Positions 8,855 to 17,633 are shown, counted from the stretch's first letter. The stretch is DNA of 64,000 nucleotides from Coprococcus eutactus (GCF_025149915.1 NZ_CP102278.1:2745001-2809000); one strand, 5' to 3'. A program made the numbers and translations. Notes: generated by a model from the letters alone, not told the origin.

Positions 8855-9058
8855 CTAAGGGATTTTGCCGTTTCCGGCAGTCTTGTCCTTTTTCTTGGAA
8901 CGCTTGGAAAGATACTTCGGGCAGTCAACCACAACCGCCCGGAAGCTCTGTTTACATTCGTGCTGGCATTTCCGGCACAATTCGTTGTAAGTGATACGGC
9001 TGCGGTCATTTAAGAAGAAAGACCATTCCAGCCGTCGCTTGTTACTCATTCTTGCCAT
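8855..9058 (-). CDS. Small Cys-containing protein of mobilizable elements
   Basis: 67 residues starting MARMSNKRRLEWSFFLNDRSRITYNELC. Four cysteines (CRKCQHEC...C) could bind a metal ion, followed by a strongly basic tail (SKRSKKKDKT), so nucleic-acid binding is plausible. AAAGGAG lies ahead of the start. Small proteins of this kind sit beside the oriT in related Firmicute elements; no function is known to me. Confidence 0.6.
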   Translation of the reverse strand: MARMSNKRRLEWSFFLNDRSRITYNELCRKCQHECKQSFRAVVVDCPKYLSKRSKKKDKTAGNGKIP

Positions 9059-9204
9059 AACCGGCTCCTTTCTCCGTTTCTATCTGATGTACGCAGATAG
9101 GCTGTTTTGGTGTAGCGTTTCGGTATCATTTTTAAGGTTTTTTCCCTCTGTATGCCCCTTTGGAAAGTACGGCAGTATTGCAGTCAGGGAATGATACCTC
9201 ACGC

Positions 9205-9429
9205 TTATTTGTCGCTTCCCGGTACGGTTTCGGAGCCTTTTGCCATCCATTCAAAGAAAGCAATTTTGCTGACCTTGATAAGCCTGCCCCTGCGGAACAC
9301 CGGAAAGCCGGGTGTGTGTACCAGCTCATAGGCGCTCGCTCTTGAAATTCCCATAATCCGCTGAATGTCCGCCACATCCAGAACCAGCGGTAAATCCTCG
9401 TAGCTGTTCAATCTCTTTTTATCGTTCAT
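9205..9429 (-). CDS. Excisionase-like helix-turn-helix protein
   Basis: A 74-residue protein. VLDVADIQRIMGISRASAYELVHTPGFPVFRRGRLIKVSKIAFFEWM is a MerR/Xis-type winged helix as found in element excisionases and DNA-binding adaptors. The start at 9429 follows GGAGGAACAG. It probably acts as recombination directionality factor or as a regulator of the mobilization genes in IME1; which of these cannot be told from sequence. Confidence 0.75.
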   Translation of the reverse strand: MNDKKRLNSYEDLPLVLDVADIQRIMGISRASAYELVHTPGFPVFRRGRLIKVSKIAFFEWMAKGSETVPGSDK

Positions 9430-9731
9430 TCTGTTCCTCCCATAAATCAAATAGGTTAAAATGCTTCCTGCTGCCGTTCTCCCCAAAAGCCGTTTTCCTG
9501 CCCCATTCCTGCGGTGTTTCCCTGCATTGGTGCGCCGGATGCGTCACTTCTCCTGCCGGTCATATCCTTTTTGGACGGTCATTCACTTGTCAAAGTACTG
9601 TTTGGTACGAAATTACCAACTGCAATCATCATAGCGGACTATCCTTGACAAAACAATGCTTCTGCGATACCATGAGTGTAATGGATATAACTAAATTATA
9701 TAATTACCATAAACAAAGGCAGGGGATAGGG

Positions 9732-10772
9732 ATGGAGAATCAATTTATACGGCATGAGCCATGTTTTGAAAGGATTTTGTTTGTCCTGACGCTGGACAGG
9801 AAGAAAATGAAAGAACGGATTTTGATTGGGGAAGAACAGCAGATCCGCTTCCGTTTGAACGGGAGCCAAAACGCAGAGGTGCTTTGTGATATGACACGCC
9901 CACTGGGAACTTTTTTGATAAACTTTGAGCGTGACACGGACAGAGACTGGAACTTATACGGGCTTTCTCCGCTGCGGCAAGCCCTCCACTCCAACCGATG
10001 GGAACAGCCGGAGCTGGAGCAGGCGGCAAGCGAATTTCTTTGGGAGAAATATCTTAGCAACGACCCTCTGAAAATGTATGTGGCGTTCCGTATCTGGAAC
10101 AGCTATCTGCTTGCCAGAGAACCCCGTGACCGTAACGCTGCCTGTGACCGCTTCATGGATAAAATGAGCAGCCTGACCGGGGTATTCCATAACGAAACCA
10201 TGAGCTTTGACAGGGAGACAGGAAAACCGAAACATTTTCAAGCTGGCAGCCTTTATTTCAAAGGCGCACCGTCAGAAGATACCCGGCTTGACCTCTGGTT
10301 CCCGGACAACCGGCGCACAGAAGAATGTGTGTCTGCCTATGCGTCCCTCTACCCGTTGATTACCTATTATCTGAACAGGCTGAATGACTGGGGGCTTTGC
10401 TTCCGGCGGTGCAAGGTTTGTGGAAAATATTTTCTGGCAAAGAGCCAGCGGTATGAGCTGTGCAGCGACAATTGCCGAAAAGCACAGGCGCTTCAAAACA
10501 AGCGGGAATTTGACGAGAGGGCAAGAGAAAATAACTATGACCTGCTTTATAAAAATGAATGCCAGAACTGGCGCAATAAGATCAACAAAGCGAAGAGGAC
10601 AGCGGGATTCCCGGCTGACCAGCTGGAAGAAATGCTGACTGCTTTTGAAGCGTTCAAGAAAGAAGCATTGAAGAGAAAAAAGGCTGTAAAAGAAAAGACA
10701 GCCAGCCCGAAAGAATTTACGGACTGGCTGTATCAGCAGAGTAATATTATAATAAATTTATCAGTCTATTGA
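9732..10772 (+). CDS. DUF6076-like protein
   Basis: 346 residues from the ATG at 9732, preceded by AGGGGATAGGG; in-frame starts at 9645 and 9681 lack good sites. The C-terminal half holds a zinc-finger-like CKVCGKYF...YELCSDNCRK followed by a basic helical tail, similar to a CGNR/DUF6076 arrangement that suggests nucleic-acid binding. It is the first plus-strand gene of IME1 and lies between the mobilization half and the cargo. The function is unknown. Confidence 0.6.
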   Translation: MENQFIRHEPCFERILFVLTLDRKKMKERILIGEEQQIRFRLNGSQNAEVLCDMTRPLGTFLINFERDTDRDWNLYGLSPLRQALHSNRWEQPELEQAASEFLWEKYLSNDPLKMYVAFRIWNSYLLAREPRDRNAACDRFMDKMSSLTGVFHNETMSFDRETGKPKHFQAGSLYFKGAPSEDTRLDLWFPDNRRTEECVSAYASLYPLITYYLNRLNDWGLCFRRCKVCGKYFLAKSQRYELCSDNCRKAQALQNKREFDERARENNYDLLYKNECQNWRNKINKAKRTAGFPADQLEEMLTAFEAFKKEALKRKKAVKEKTASPKEFTDWLYQQSNIIINLSVY

Positions 10773-10798
10773 TTTTATACTTTCCTGACGGCAAAAGT

Positions 10799-10840
10799 TT
10801 GAGCGTTTTTTGAGATTTGGCTGTTACGATAAATATTATG
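10799..10840 (+). promoter_or_regulatory. Promoter/operator of the two-component genes
   Basis: TTGAG at 10799 and 10810 are 11 bases apart within TTGAGCGTTTTTTGAGATTT, an OmpR-family type tandem half-site. The second overlaps a TTGAGA -35 with TATTAT about 18 bases on. The same block recurs before the ABC transporter gene at 12628, implying autoregulation plus control of the transporter by the response regulator encoded next. Confidence 0.65.
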
Positions 10841-10862
10841 AATTGCAAATGGAGATGATAGC

Positions 10863-11534
10863 ATGAAACAAAGGCTTCTTATTGTTGATGATGAACCGGG
10901 AATTGTAGATATGATGGCGAGTTATTTTTCTTCTCAATATGAGGTGTTGACCGCTTATTGCGGAAATGAAGCACTTCAAAAATTAGCAAGACAGCCCGAT
11001 TTAATCCTGCTCGACATCAATATGCCGGACATAGACGGATTGACCCTTTGTCAGAAAATTCGGGAGCTTATTACTTGCCCCATTCTTTTTTTGACGGCAA
11101 GGGTCGAATCTGCCGATAAAATCATCGGCTTTCAGGCAGGTGCCGACGATTATATCATTAAGCCTTTTGATTTGGACGAATTAGGGGCGAGAGTTGCCGC
11201 ACATCTGAGGAGGGAGCAGCGACACAGGAATAAAGCGACAATTCGCTTCTTTGGTGAACTGACGATTGATTATTCAGCCCGAACCGTCACAGTGGCGGGT
11301 GAACCTGTTGCTTTATCAAAAAGGGAATTTGATATTGTGGAGCTGCTTTCGCTGAATGCCGGACAGGTATTTGACCGGGAGCGTATTTATGAAACAGTGT
11401 GGGGACTTGACGGCGAGGGTAACAGTGATACTGTCATGGAACATATCAGGAAAATCCGGGCGAAGCTGGCTGCTTGTACGCTTCACAGTTATATTGATAC
11501 AGTTTGGGGGTGTGGTTATCGGTGGAACGTCTGA
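10863..11534 (+). CDS. OmpR/PhoB-family response regulator
   Basis: 223 residues. The receiver domain (about 1-115) has the acidic pair DDE near residue 10, the phospho-acceptor Asp in ILLDINMPDIDG, the T/S position in LFLTA and the K in YIIKPFDLDEL. A winged-helix DNA-binding domain follows, ending SYIDTVWGCGYRWNV. GGAGATGATAGC precedes the ATG. The histidine-kinase gene overlaps its end, and the ABC transporter downstream is the likely target, as in bacitracin/lantibiotic-sensing BceRS-type or VanRS-like systems. Confidence 0.9.
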   Translation: MKQRLLIVDDEPGIVDMMASYFSSQYEVLTAYCGNEALQKLARQPDLILLDINMPDIDGLTLCQKIRELITCPILFLTARVESADKIIGFQAGADDYIIKPFDLDELGARVAAHLRREQRHRNKATIRFFGELTIDYSARTVTVAGEPVALSKREFDIVELLSLNAGQVFDRERIYETVWGLDGEGNSDTVMEHIRKIRAKLAACTLHSYIDTVWGCGYRWNV

Positions 11535-12631
11535 AAAATATGGAATTAAAGAAAACTTTTCTCGTCCTATCTGCTTCCTGTGTTTTGGTGGCTCTCCTGA
11601 TGTTAGGCTTAGTCTTTATGATATGCAATTCAATCAGCAGCAACTTTCCCTCCGGTGGAATAGAAATTTTAGCAGACGGTTCAATCGTTAAAATGGAAAC
11701 CCCCACAGAGACCCAGCAAAATATATTGTCCATGCTTGGAATCATTCAAATTGTGTCCTGCATTGTTCTCCCTATGGGCGGGCTGGCTCTATCCGGCATA
11801 TTATATTATCATATCAAATTGAAACAGCCGATCTCCACGCTACGGAATGGGATTTCACGGATTCGGAACCATGACCTTGACTTTTCTATGCCTGTCCATT
11901 CTGATGATGAATTGGGGCAGCTCTGCACCGCCTTTGATACTATGCGCGAAGAACTTCTGAAATCAAATCAGGAACTGTGGCGGCAGGCAGAAGAACGGAA
12001 AAGGCTAAATGCCGCCTTTTCCCATGACTTGCGCAATCCGATCACGGTCTTAAAGGGAACTATAAAATTACTGCGGCAGGGAACAGCAGATGAACAAGCC
12101 ATTGACAGATTGGAAAGCTATACATTACGGATTGAACAGTATGCAGAAGCTATGAGTAGCATCCAACGATTAGAACAAATGCCGGTGCGGATAAACGAGT
12201 ATTCCTATTCACTGCTACATTCTGAATTAGAGGAAACAGCAAAAATTCTTGCAGGAGCATTAGAACCGTCTGTTTCCGCACCTGATAAGGGGACAATACA
12301 ATTAGATCATGGATTGGTTTTAACCGTTGCTGAAAATCTAATTGGAAATGCGGCTCGGTTTGCAAAGAGTAAAATTGAAATTCATTTGGAACGGAAAGGA
12401 AACTTCTTGCATCTATCAGTTACAGACGATGGGCCAGGCTATCCTGTGGAGTTAATACAAAGCGGCCCGAAACCGTTTGGAAAAATGAAAGAAGACTCCG
12501 CACACTTTGGTATGGGGCTATACAGCAGCCAGATACTATGTCTGAAGCATGGAGGAACACTTACACTGGAAAACAGCAAAAGTTATGGCGCAACGGCTAC
12601 TGCTTCTTTCCAAATAAATCAGAAACCTTGA
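11522..12631 (+). CDS. Sensor histidine kinase
   Basis: About 370 residues. Two hydrophobic segments (TFLVLSASCVLVALLMLGLVF and a second near 75-95) flank a short extracytoplasmic loop. Then come a HAMP-like linker, the H-box FSHDLRNPITVLKG, the N-box VAENLIGNAARFA, and the G-boxes DDGPGYP and FGMGLYSS. The GTG at 11522 overlaps the response-regulator stop and has GGGGGTG upstream, suggesting coupling; the ATG at 11540 is an alternative. It should phosphorylate the preceding regulator. The short sensor loop suggests it may sense through the neighbouring ABC transporter. Confidence 0.88.
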   Translation: MERLKNMELKKTFLVLSASCVLVALLMLGLVFMICNSISSNFPSGGIEILADGSIVKMETPTETQQNILSMLGIIQIVSCIVLPMGGLALSGILYYHIKLKQPISTLRNGISRIRNHDLDFSMPVHSDDELGQLCTAFDTMREELLKSNQELWRQAEERKRLNAAFSHDLRNPITVLKGTIKLLRQGTADEQAIDRLESYTLRIEQYAEAMSSIQRLEQMPVRINEYSYSLLHSELEETAKILAGALEPSVSAPDKGTIQLDHGLVLTVAENLIGNAARFAKSKIEIHLERKGNFLHLSVTDDGPGYPVELIQSGPKPFGKMKEDSAHFGMGLYSSQILCLKHGGTLTLENSKSYGATATASFQINQKP

Positions 12632-12668
12632 GCGTTTTTTGAGATTTCTGTTTTACACTCTCCTTATA
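12628..12668 (+). promoter_or_regulatory. Predicted response-regulator box and promoter of the ABC operon
   Basis: TTGAG at 12628 and 12639 (11-base period) in a TTGAGCGTTTTTTGAGATTT block identical to 10799-10818. A TATATT -10-like element follows before AAGGAG and the ATG. The shared block is the main evidence that the cargo is one regulon. Confidence 0.65.
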
Positions 12669-12692
12669 TTATAAACAAGGAGAGTGTTTTTT

Positions 12693-13367
12693 ATGAACAT
12701 TGAAGCAAAGGAACTATCGAAAATCTACGGCAGCGGCGAGAGCCGTGTCGTTGCGTTGGATAAAGTCAACCTTGAAATTGCATCCAGCGATTTTATTTCT
12801 ATTATGGGACCATCTGGCAGCGGCAAAAGTACCTTGCTCCACCTGCTGTCTGGACTGGACAAGCCGACTTCCGGCAGTCTGACATACGATGGAAAAGACA
12901 TTTATCGTTTTAATGACAAAGAACTGTCCTCATTTCGCCGTCGGCGCATCGGATTTATCTTTCAGCAATTCAATCTTCTCCCTGTGCTGACCGCAAAAGA
13001 AAACATCATCATGCCCCTGCTTCTGGACAAAAAGCAGCCGGACGAAGTATATCTAAATCAGCTTACGGATTTGTTAGGTATTCGTGAACGGCTGACCCAT
13101 TTGCCCCATGAACTTTCCGGCGGTCAGCAACAGCGTGTAGCGATTGCCCGCGCCCTGATCGCAAAGCCGGATATTATTTTTGCTGACGAACCGACTGGAA
13201 ATCTGGACAGCAAGAGCGGCGGCGAGGTTATGGAAATGCTGCAAAGCATATGGAAAAAGATGGGGAAAACGCTTGTTATCATCACTCACGACAGCCGCAT
13301 TGCAAGAATGGCAGACCGGCAATTTGTAATTGTGGACGGTGTTCTTTCGGAGGTGACAGCAAGATGA
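12693..13367 (+). CDS. ABC transporter ATP-binding protein (MacB/BceA/LolD type)
   Basis: 224 residues. Walker [11 protein letters not shown]-loop [17 protein letters not shown], signature [15 protein letters not shown], Walker [14 protein letters not shown] and H-loop THD are all intact, with the LSGGQQQR and DEPTGNLDS forms typical of the MacB/BceA/LolD class. The start at 12693 follows AAGGAG. It overlaps the permease gene by four bases (ATGA), so the two are translated together. It powers a mechanotransmission-type transporter, probably for antimicrobial-peptide removal. Confidence 0.93.
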   Translation: MNIEAKELSKIYGSGESRVVALDKVNLEIASSDFISIMGPSGSGKSTLLHLLSGLDKPTSGSLTYDGKDIYRFNDKELSSFRRRRIGFIFQQFNLLPVLTAKENIIMPLLLDKKQPDEVYLNQLTDLLGIRERLTHLPHELSGGQQQRVAIARALIAKPDIIFADEPTGNLDSKSGGEVMEMLQSIWKKMGKTLVIITHDSRIARMADRQFVIVDGVLSEVTAR

Positions 13368-15844
13368 AATCTTATTTAGCTCTTGCATGGAAAGAACTGA
13401 AAGCACAGAAAATCACGGCAATCCTGATCTTGGTTGCAGTTATCATGTCCACGATTATGACGACAGTGATCGGTCAGTCTATTGGTATATTGCAATCCAT
13501 GCGTATTCAGCAGGCGGCGGGTCTGAACGGAAACCGTTATGCAACCTTTCATCAGCTTGGCAAGGAACAAGCGCAAAAGCTGCATGAAGATGATCGCCTA
13601 TATGATGTAGGCGATACGATCTTTATCGGCAGCACACCATTAGGCAACAGTAGTTTATCTTTATATCTTCGGGAATATCACGATAACGCATTATCTATGT
13701 ACCCGGCAATCGGAAACGTAAAAGAGGGACGATTACCAGAGGAAGCGATTGAGATTGCCCTGTCGGAGGATGCGCTTCAATATCTTGGATTGGACGCTGT
13801 AATTGGCGATACCGTTTCTCTGGATTTGAGTGTTTCCGTTATGGATGGATCGCTGTCAGAGTTAGAATATTCTGCTGATTTTGTATTGACGGGCATTCTG
13901 GAAAGCAGCTATATCGGCTACGCATCTGGTACGGTTGAGGGGATTGTCGGTGAGGGAACCGCAGAAGAACTGTTGCCAGAAGAGTATCTGCTTTATTCCA
14001 CAGATTTTAAGACTTATGACAAGCAAAATTTTCAAAGCATCATTTATGCTCTCGCAGAAGATTTGAACGTGGATGAACGGTATATCCAATATAACTGGGT
14101 TTTGCTTGACGCTATTGGTATTTCCTATGATGAAGCGGCAGACAGCGATACCGGTACGGGATTTTCATTTATGACTGCGGCGTGTATTTTGGTGGGTGTT
14201 CTGGTCTTGCTGGCGGCTGGGCTGGTAATCTACAACATTCTGAAAATCTCTATCACAAAACGCATCAAAGAATACGGAACACTTCGTGCGATTGGTGGAG
14301 AACGAGGGCAAATCTATCGTTTGGTTTCTTTGCAGCTTTTGATTCTCTGTGGAGCCGGTATTCCTATCGGATTGCTGCTCGGTATATTGTCGGCAAAAGG
14401 TGTATTGATTGCGGCTACGGGGCTTCTCAATCCCGATCTGTTCATGGCAAACAGCACTTCCGAATTGAACTCTGCAATCAACACCGCCAGTACGGTAAAA
14501 CTACCGATGCTCTTTGCCAGTATCGCAGTCATACTTCTGTTTGCTCTGCTGGCTGCCTTTCCTGCTGCCCGGTACGCATCCCATGTATCTCCTACTGTTG
14601 CTATGTCGGGGCAGACTGTGAAAATCAAACGCAGGATAAAAAGGAACCGCAACATCCGTAATTTTGAAGCCTATTATGCAAGGCTCAACCTAAAACGAGG
14701 GCGTGGAAGAACAGCAGTTACCATTCTGTCTTTGGTTATGAGTATTACCGTATTTGTTGCCTTGCAGAGCTTTACAGGGCTGCTTGATGCCAGCAGTTCC
14801 GTTCAGGACATGTATTTCAGCGACTATGCAGTTACAAATGAAACCGTTGGCATCCCATCAGAAGCCGTAAAAACATTAGCGGAAAATGACGCAGTAGAAA
14901 GTGTTTCCACTACACGGCTTTCTGTATTTATGCCAGGTGCCGGTGATATACTGCCCTTTGAAACTGATCTTTCCGTACAGAGCCATGAAACCTTGCAGCT
15001 TGTAAATGTGGATGAAGCACAATTACAAATCTATGCTCCTAACTTGTCTGCTCAGGATAAACAGGCTTTGAAAGATGGAACAGGCTGCCTTGTAAAAAAT
15101 CCCATTGCCTTTTCTTATGGAGATACAACTGTTCAGCAGACTGATCTTACCGTAGGTGATACCATTCAACTGGGAGACAGAACACTTCCTGTATTAGGAT
15201 TGATCGATACAGCAATCACAATCAATAATGATGGCTTTACGAATGGTGTTCAACTCATCGTGAATGACGAAATATACTGTTCACTGCTCGGAAACGACAG
15301 TTATTCAGAAGTCTATCCTACATTACAGGATAACGCCGATACAGATACCTTTGAAAGCTGGTTGGATAGCTGGTGCAGCAATTATCCAGGAACACATTGG
15401 CTTTCCTATCTCCAAAGCAGCAATGAGATGATAGAAAGCTTTGAACAGATCAAAATGCTGTGCTGGGTGCTTATCATCTTTATCGGTATCATTGGCATCC
15501 TGAACATCATCAATACCGTTTACAGCAATATTCATACTCGTGTCGGTGAAATCGGGATGCAGCGGGCTATTGGAATGAGTGCCGCAAGCCTTTATAAAAC
15601 ATTTCTGTGGGAGGGCGCTTATTACGGTATCATTGCGTCAGTGATTGGAGCAGTGTTTGGCTATGTCTGCTGTATCTTTGTCGGAGCAGCACAGACCGAT
15701 GCTTTACAGCTTGTCGCTGTTCCGGTTATGGCGATTGTGGAAGCTGCGATTATTTCTATTGTGGCCTGCCTGCTTGCAACGGCAATTCCTCTGCGTTCTA
15801 TTGCAAGAATGAGCATTGTGGATTCTATTGAGACTGTTGAATAA
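13364..15844 (+). CDS. FtsX-like ABC transporter permease
   Basis: 826 residues from the ATG at 13364, preceded by GGAGGTGACAG. One N-terminal membrane helix, a large extracytoplasmic region, three helices near 280-410, a second soluble region, and three C-terminal helices (WVLIIFIGIIGILNIIN...) give the two FtsX modules of the ~800-residue MacB-like permeases seen with VanRS-type regulators in Clostridia. Its partner ATPase lies directly upstream and a terminator follows. Resistance to a peptide antibiotic is the likely role but the substrate cannot be named. Confidence 0.88.
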   Translation: MKSYLALAWKELKAQKITAILILVAVIMSTIMTTVIGQSIGILQSMRIQQAAGLNGNRYATFHQLGKEQAQKLHEDDRLYDVGDTIFIGSTPLGNSSLSLYLREYHDNALSMYPAIGNVKEGRLPEEAIEIALSEDALQYLGLDAVIGDTVSLDLSVSVMDGSLSELEYSADFVLTGILESSYIGYASGTVEGIVGEGTAEELLPEEYLLYSTDFKTYDKQNFQSIIYALAEDLNVDERYIQYNWVLLDAIGISYDEAADSDTGTGFSFMTAACILVGVLVLLAAGLVIYNILKISITKRIKEYGTLRAIGGERGQIYRLVSLQLLILCGAGIPIGLLLGILSAKGVLIAATGLLNPDLFMANSTSELNSAINTASTVKLPMLFASIAVILLFALLAAFPAARYASHVSPTVAMSGQTVKIKRRIKRNRNIRNFEAYYARLNLKRGRGRTAVTILSLVMSITVFVALQSFTGLLDASSSVQDMYFSDYAVTNETVGIPSEAVKTLAENDAVESVSTTRLSVFMPGAGDILPFETDLSVQSHETLQLVNVDEAQLQIYAPNLSAQDKQALKDGTGCLVKNPIAFSYGDTTVQQTDLTVGDTIQLGDRTLPVLGLIDTAITINNDGFTNGVQLIVNDEIYCSLLGNDSYSEVYPTLQDNADTDTFESWLDSWCSNYPGTHWLSYLQSSNEMIESFEQIKMLCWVLIIFIGIIGILNIINTVYSNIHTRVGEIGMQRAIGMSAASLYKTFLWEGAYYGIIASVIGAVFGYVCCIFVGAAQTDALQLVAVPVMAIVEAAIISIVACLLATAIPLRSIARMSIVDSIETVE

Positions 15845-15869
15845 TATCAAAAACGACAATTAAAACAAG

Positions 15870-15911
15870 AAATCCCCCATAAAGCAAACCTTGTTGCTTA
15901 TGGGGGATTTC
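15870..15911 (+). terminator. Terminator of the ABC cargo operon
   Basis: AAATCCCCCATAA... pairs with ...TTATGGGGGATTT across a short loop, 26 bases after the permease stop at 15844. The T-run is short. It lies inside the right end of IME1. Confidence 0.75.
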
Positions 15912-15997
15912 TGTATGTTCTTTTGGGGTGTGCTAAGTCCCGTATAAGCGTGGTGTTGTTATGTTTGGTGTGGTATCTTTAACTATGGGAAACTCCT

Positions 15998-16004
15998 GTT
16001 TCCC
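15998..16004. other. IME1 right attachment core (GTTTCCC)
   Basis: GTTTCCC here repeats 2537-2543. It is preceded by TCCT and the inverted GGGAAAC of the element end (15987-15993), and followed by the host codons for ...SRW of the split XRE gene. Confidence 0.75.
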
Positions 16005-16116
16005 ACCTTGATACGCTGCGATTGGTTACTCCAAACCGCTCTGCAAGTTGTTCCTGCGTAAGCTGTTTTTCCTTTCTCAGTTCTCTTAGAAATGAACCTA
16101 CCTTTTTCTGATCCAT
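15998..16116 (-). pseudogene. XRE-family regulator, 5' part (interrupted by IME1)
   Basis: Starts MDQKKVGSFLRELRKEKQ, continues TQEQLAERFGVTNRSVSRWETG, then runs into element sequence (VSHS stop). AGGAGG lies eight bases ahead of the ATG at 16116. The HTH_3 fold breaks exactly where the 3' part at 2536 resumes with ETGSDMPDLS, so the two are halves of one gene of about 190 codons. The truncated product keeps most of the HTH and could still bind DNA if it is stable. Confidence 0.88.
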
Positions 16117-16264
16117 ATCTGTTGCCTCCTTTCAGCTAATATAGTAGTGTTTTTCGGGTGTTTTTTACAGGACGCACTGCGGGAATTGGCTATTTTCAGC
16201 AAATATGTAAATACACCAGATCACTAAATCAGGTTTAGTCTTTTTTATCATTTTAAGTCCCATA

Positions 16265-16363
16265 CATAAAAATATAGTTGACTACGACATTTTTATTGTC
16301 GTAGTCAACTATTATCAGCAGCTGATAAATACCCCAGCCATATTATAGATCTATACGTATATA
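16265..16363. repeat. ~98-bp structured repeat, copy 2
   Basis: Second copy of the element at 1812-1909. Its first hairpin is a perfect 16-bp stem (ATAGTTGACTACGACA with TGTCGTAGTCAACTAT, loop TTTTTAT), followed by TATCAG-CAG-CTGATA and TATAGATCTATA. It lies upstream of the XRE gene's start, so before IME1 arrived the regulator gene was flanked by the two copies in direct orientation, about 0.9 kb apart. Confidence 0.7.
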
Positions 16364-16408
16364 TTGTTGTTTTTCTTCTATATTGCGTCTCTTCTATACA
16401 AATAATAA

Positions 16409-16531
16409 TTAGCTATTTTTATAATTACCACCATATCCGGCACCATACTGAGCATTGCCATACGGATTGTAATTGGCATTGCCATTCGCCGGACCATTGT
16501 ACTGGAAATTGCCATAACCGGGGAGTAGAAA
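16409..16531 (-). pseudogene. Gly/Tyr/Asn-rich C-terminal tail, gene remnant
   Basis: An open frame without a start reads GYGNFQYNGPANGNANYN then PYGNAQYGAGYGGNYKNS and a stop at 16409. This low-complexity tail resembles the ends of Clostridial surface or TM2-type proteins. The 5' part is absent; the frame is preceded by a hairpin (GGGGAGTA at 16520-16527 with TACTCCCC at 16541-16548). Most likely the debris of a deleted gene. The stretch 16550-16720 is AT-rich and shows nothing further. Confidence 0.45.
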
Positions 16532-16720
16532 TTTTTCATTTACTCCCCAAAATAATATTTAACAATGTTCTATATTATAATTCTTATAAATCTAGCTATT
16601 ACAATTTATAATCTCCAATTATTGAAATTATTTTCAGCTACTATATATCACATTCTATTAGACACACTTTTTATTTTTGTTTCAATTTGCTTTACATTTA
16701 TTATTTAACGATCCAATTTT

Positions 16721-17476
16721 TTATTCAGATAAACTACATCTGAATTTTGCTACTATATTATCATCATTCAAGTACTCCTCATAATTATACTTGGTTATTT
16801 TTTCAAATGCATTTTCTTCCATTATATAAAACTTATTAACACTATACAGTTTATGAGATTCTAAACTTTCTTTGTATTTCTTATTAAGCTTGTCAAGCAT
16901 TTCTTTATTATCATCTGTGCTGAGAATAAAGATTTTATTCATTGCAGAAACATTGTTATCATATTCCGAATTATTCTTATCTTTAACTTCAGTTATCTCT
17001 GAATATACTTTTACATTTTCTGAATTAACTAATTTTACTATAATATTTTTTATATATGATTCATAATCATCTCTTAATAATAGATTCAAATAATCATCAG
17101 TTATAATCTCTTTATCATCTATCTTAGAAACCGTTACTGTTACAATATCACTTTCTGTTAGTCCTTGGGGATAAACTATTAATTGTTCATCTTGTAGCGA
17201 GTTTGGCGCAATATAACCTTCATAAATAAATTCTTCATCATATTCACTATCTAAATACTTATATAATTCCTCAATTCTTTTGATTGCAATCCTCTGTGAA
17301 GATAACAAATCATCATAATTGGTGGATAATCCCGCTTCCTTTAATATTTTCTTCTGTCTACTTGTTAATTCTACTTGAGAATTCTTCTGTGAATGTTCTG
17401 TTTTTATTTTTTCACCACACCCTACTAAACATATAATAAAACAACAAATCAAAAATAATGCACTTTTTTTTCGCAT
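16721..17476 (-). CDS. Predicted lipoprotein of unknown function
   Basis: 251 residues from the ATG at 17476, with GGAAAGGATAG ahead. A lipoprotein signal peptide is clear: MRKKSALFLICCFIICLVGC, cysteine at about residue 20, followed by an acidic, polar exported domain with no family I recognise (LTSRQKKILKEAGLSTNYDDLL, then mixed alpha/beta). It is very AT-rich, unlike the housekeeping genes, and follows the remnant of an upstream frame with only four bases between. It was probably co-transcribed with that gene and acquired with a mobile element. Confidence 0.65.
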   Translation of the reverse strand: MRKKSALFLICCFIICLVGCGEKIKTEHSQKNSQVELTSRQKKILKEAGLSTNYDDLLSSQRIAIKRIEELYKYLDSEYDEEFIYEGYIAPNSLQDEQLIVYPQGLTESDIVTVTVSKIDDKEIITDDYLNLLLRDDYESYIKNIIVKLVNSENVKVYSEITEVKDKNNSEYDNNVSAMNKIFILSTDDNKEMLDKLNKKYKESLESHKLYSVNKFYIMEENAFEKITKYNYEEYLNDDNIVAKFRCSLSE

Positions 17477-17480
17477 GTCG

Positions 17481-17633
17481 CTATCCTTTCCAAAACTTAA
17501 TATTATCCTTATCTGGTTTTTCAAATGCTACTCGAGTATCTATAATTGCTTTATGAGTTTCTTTAACTAAAGTATCTAATTGTGTTTGAACATTATTTAA
17601 AGTTTCTATAACGTTTTTTATTTTTCGACGTTT
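17481..17633 (-). pseudogene. C-terminal remnant of an unidentified gene
   Basis: An open frame without a start, containing VIETLNNVQTQLDTLVKETH and AFEKPDKDNIKFWKG before its stop, directly ahead of the lipoprotein gene. The helical, heptad-rich sequence might be the tail of a WXG/LXG-like or coiled-coil protein, but I cannot identify it. It breaks off at about 17635, where the toxin/antisense locus begins, marking a recombination junction. Confidence 0.4.

Larger units (their letters stand above)
2544..15997. mobile_element. IME1: Tn4451-like integrative mobilizable element (~13.4 kb)
   Basis: Bounded by GTTTCCC direct repeats and imperfect inverted repeats, and inserted inside an XRE regulator gene. 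From left to right it carries a TnpX-like serine recombinase, TnpW, GTCAACC repeats, VapE helicase (frameshifted), CHC2 primase, MobA/MobL relaxase (nonsense codon), DUF3847, a probable oriT, a small Cys-rich protein, an excisionase-like protein, DUF6076, and a two-component/ABC-transporter cargo. There are no type IV secretion genes, so it would depend on a helper for transfer. The damaged relaxase and VapE suggest a decaying copy, unless these are sequence errors. Confidence 0.88.

Noticed and set aside
12693..15844. Named antibiotic resistance (bacitracin or vancomycin)
   Set aside because: The regulators and transporter fit a peptide-antibiotic detoxification module, but no residue or neighbour fixes the substrate, so no drug is claimed.
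2544..15997. Self-transmissible conjugative element
   Set aside because: No VirB4, coupling protein or other secretion genes are present; it can only be mobilized in trans.
16520..16548. GGGGAGTA/TACTCCCC hairpin as a terminator
   Set aside because: Neither strand has a T-run after the stem; it is kept only as a hairpin at a gene remnant.
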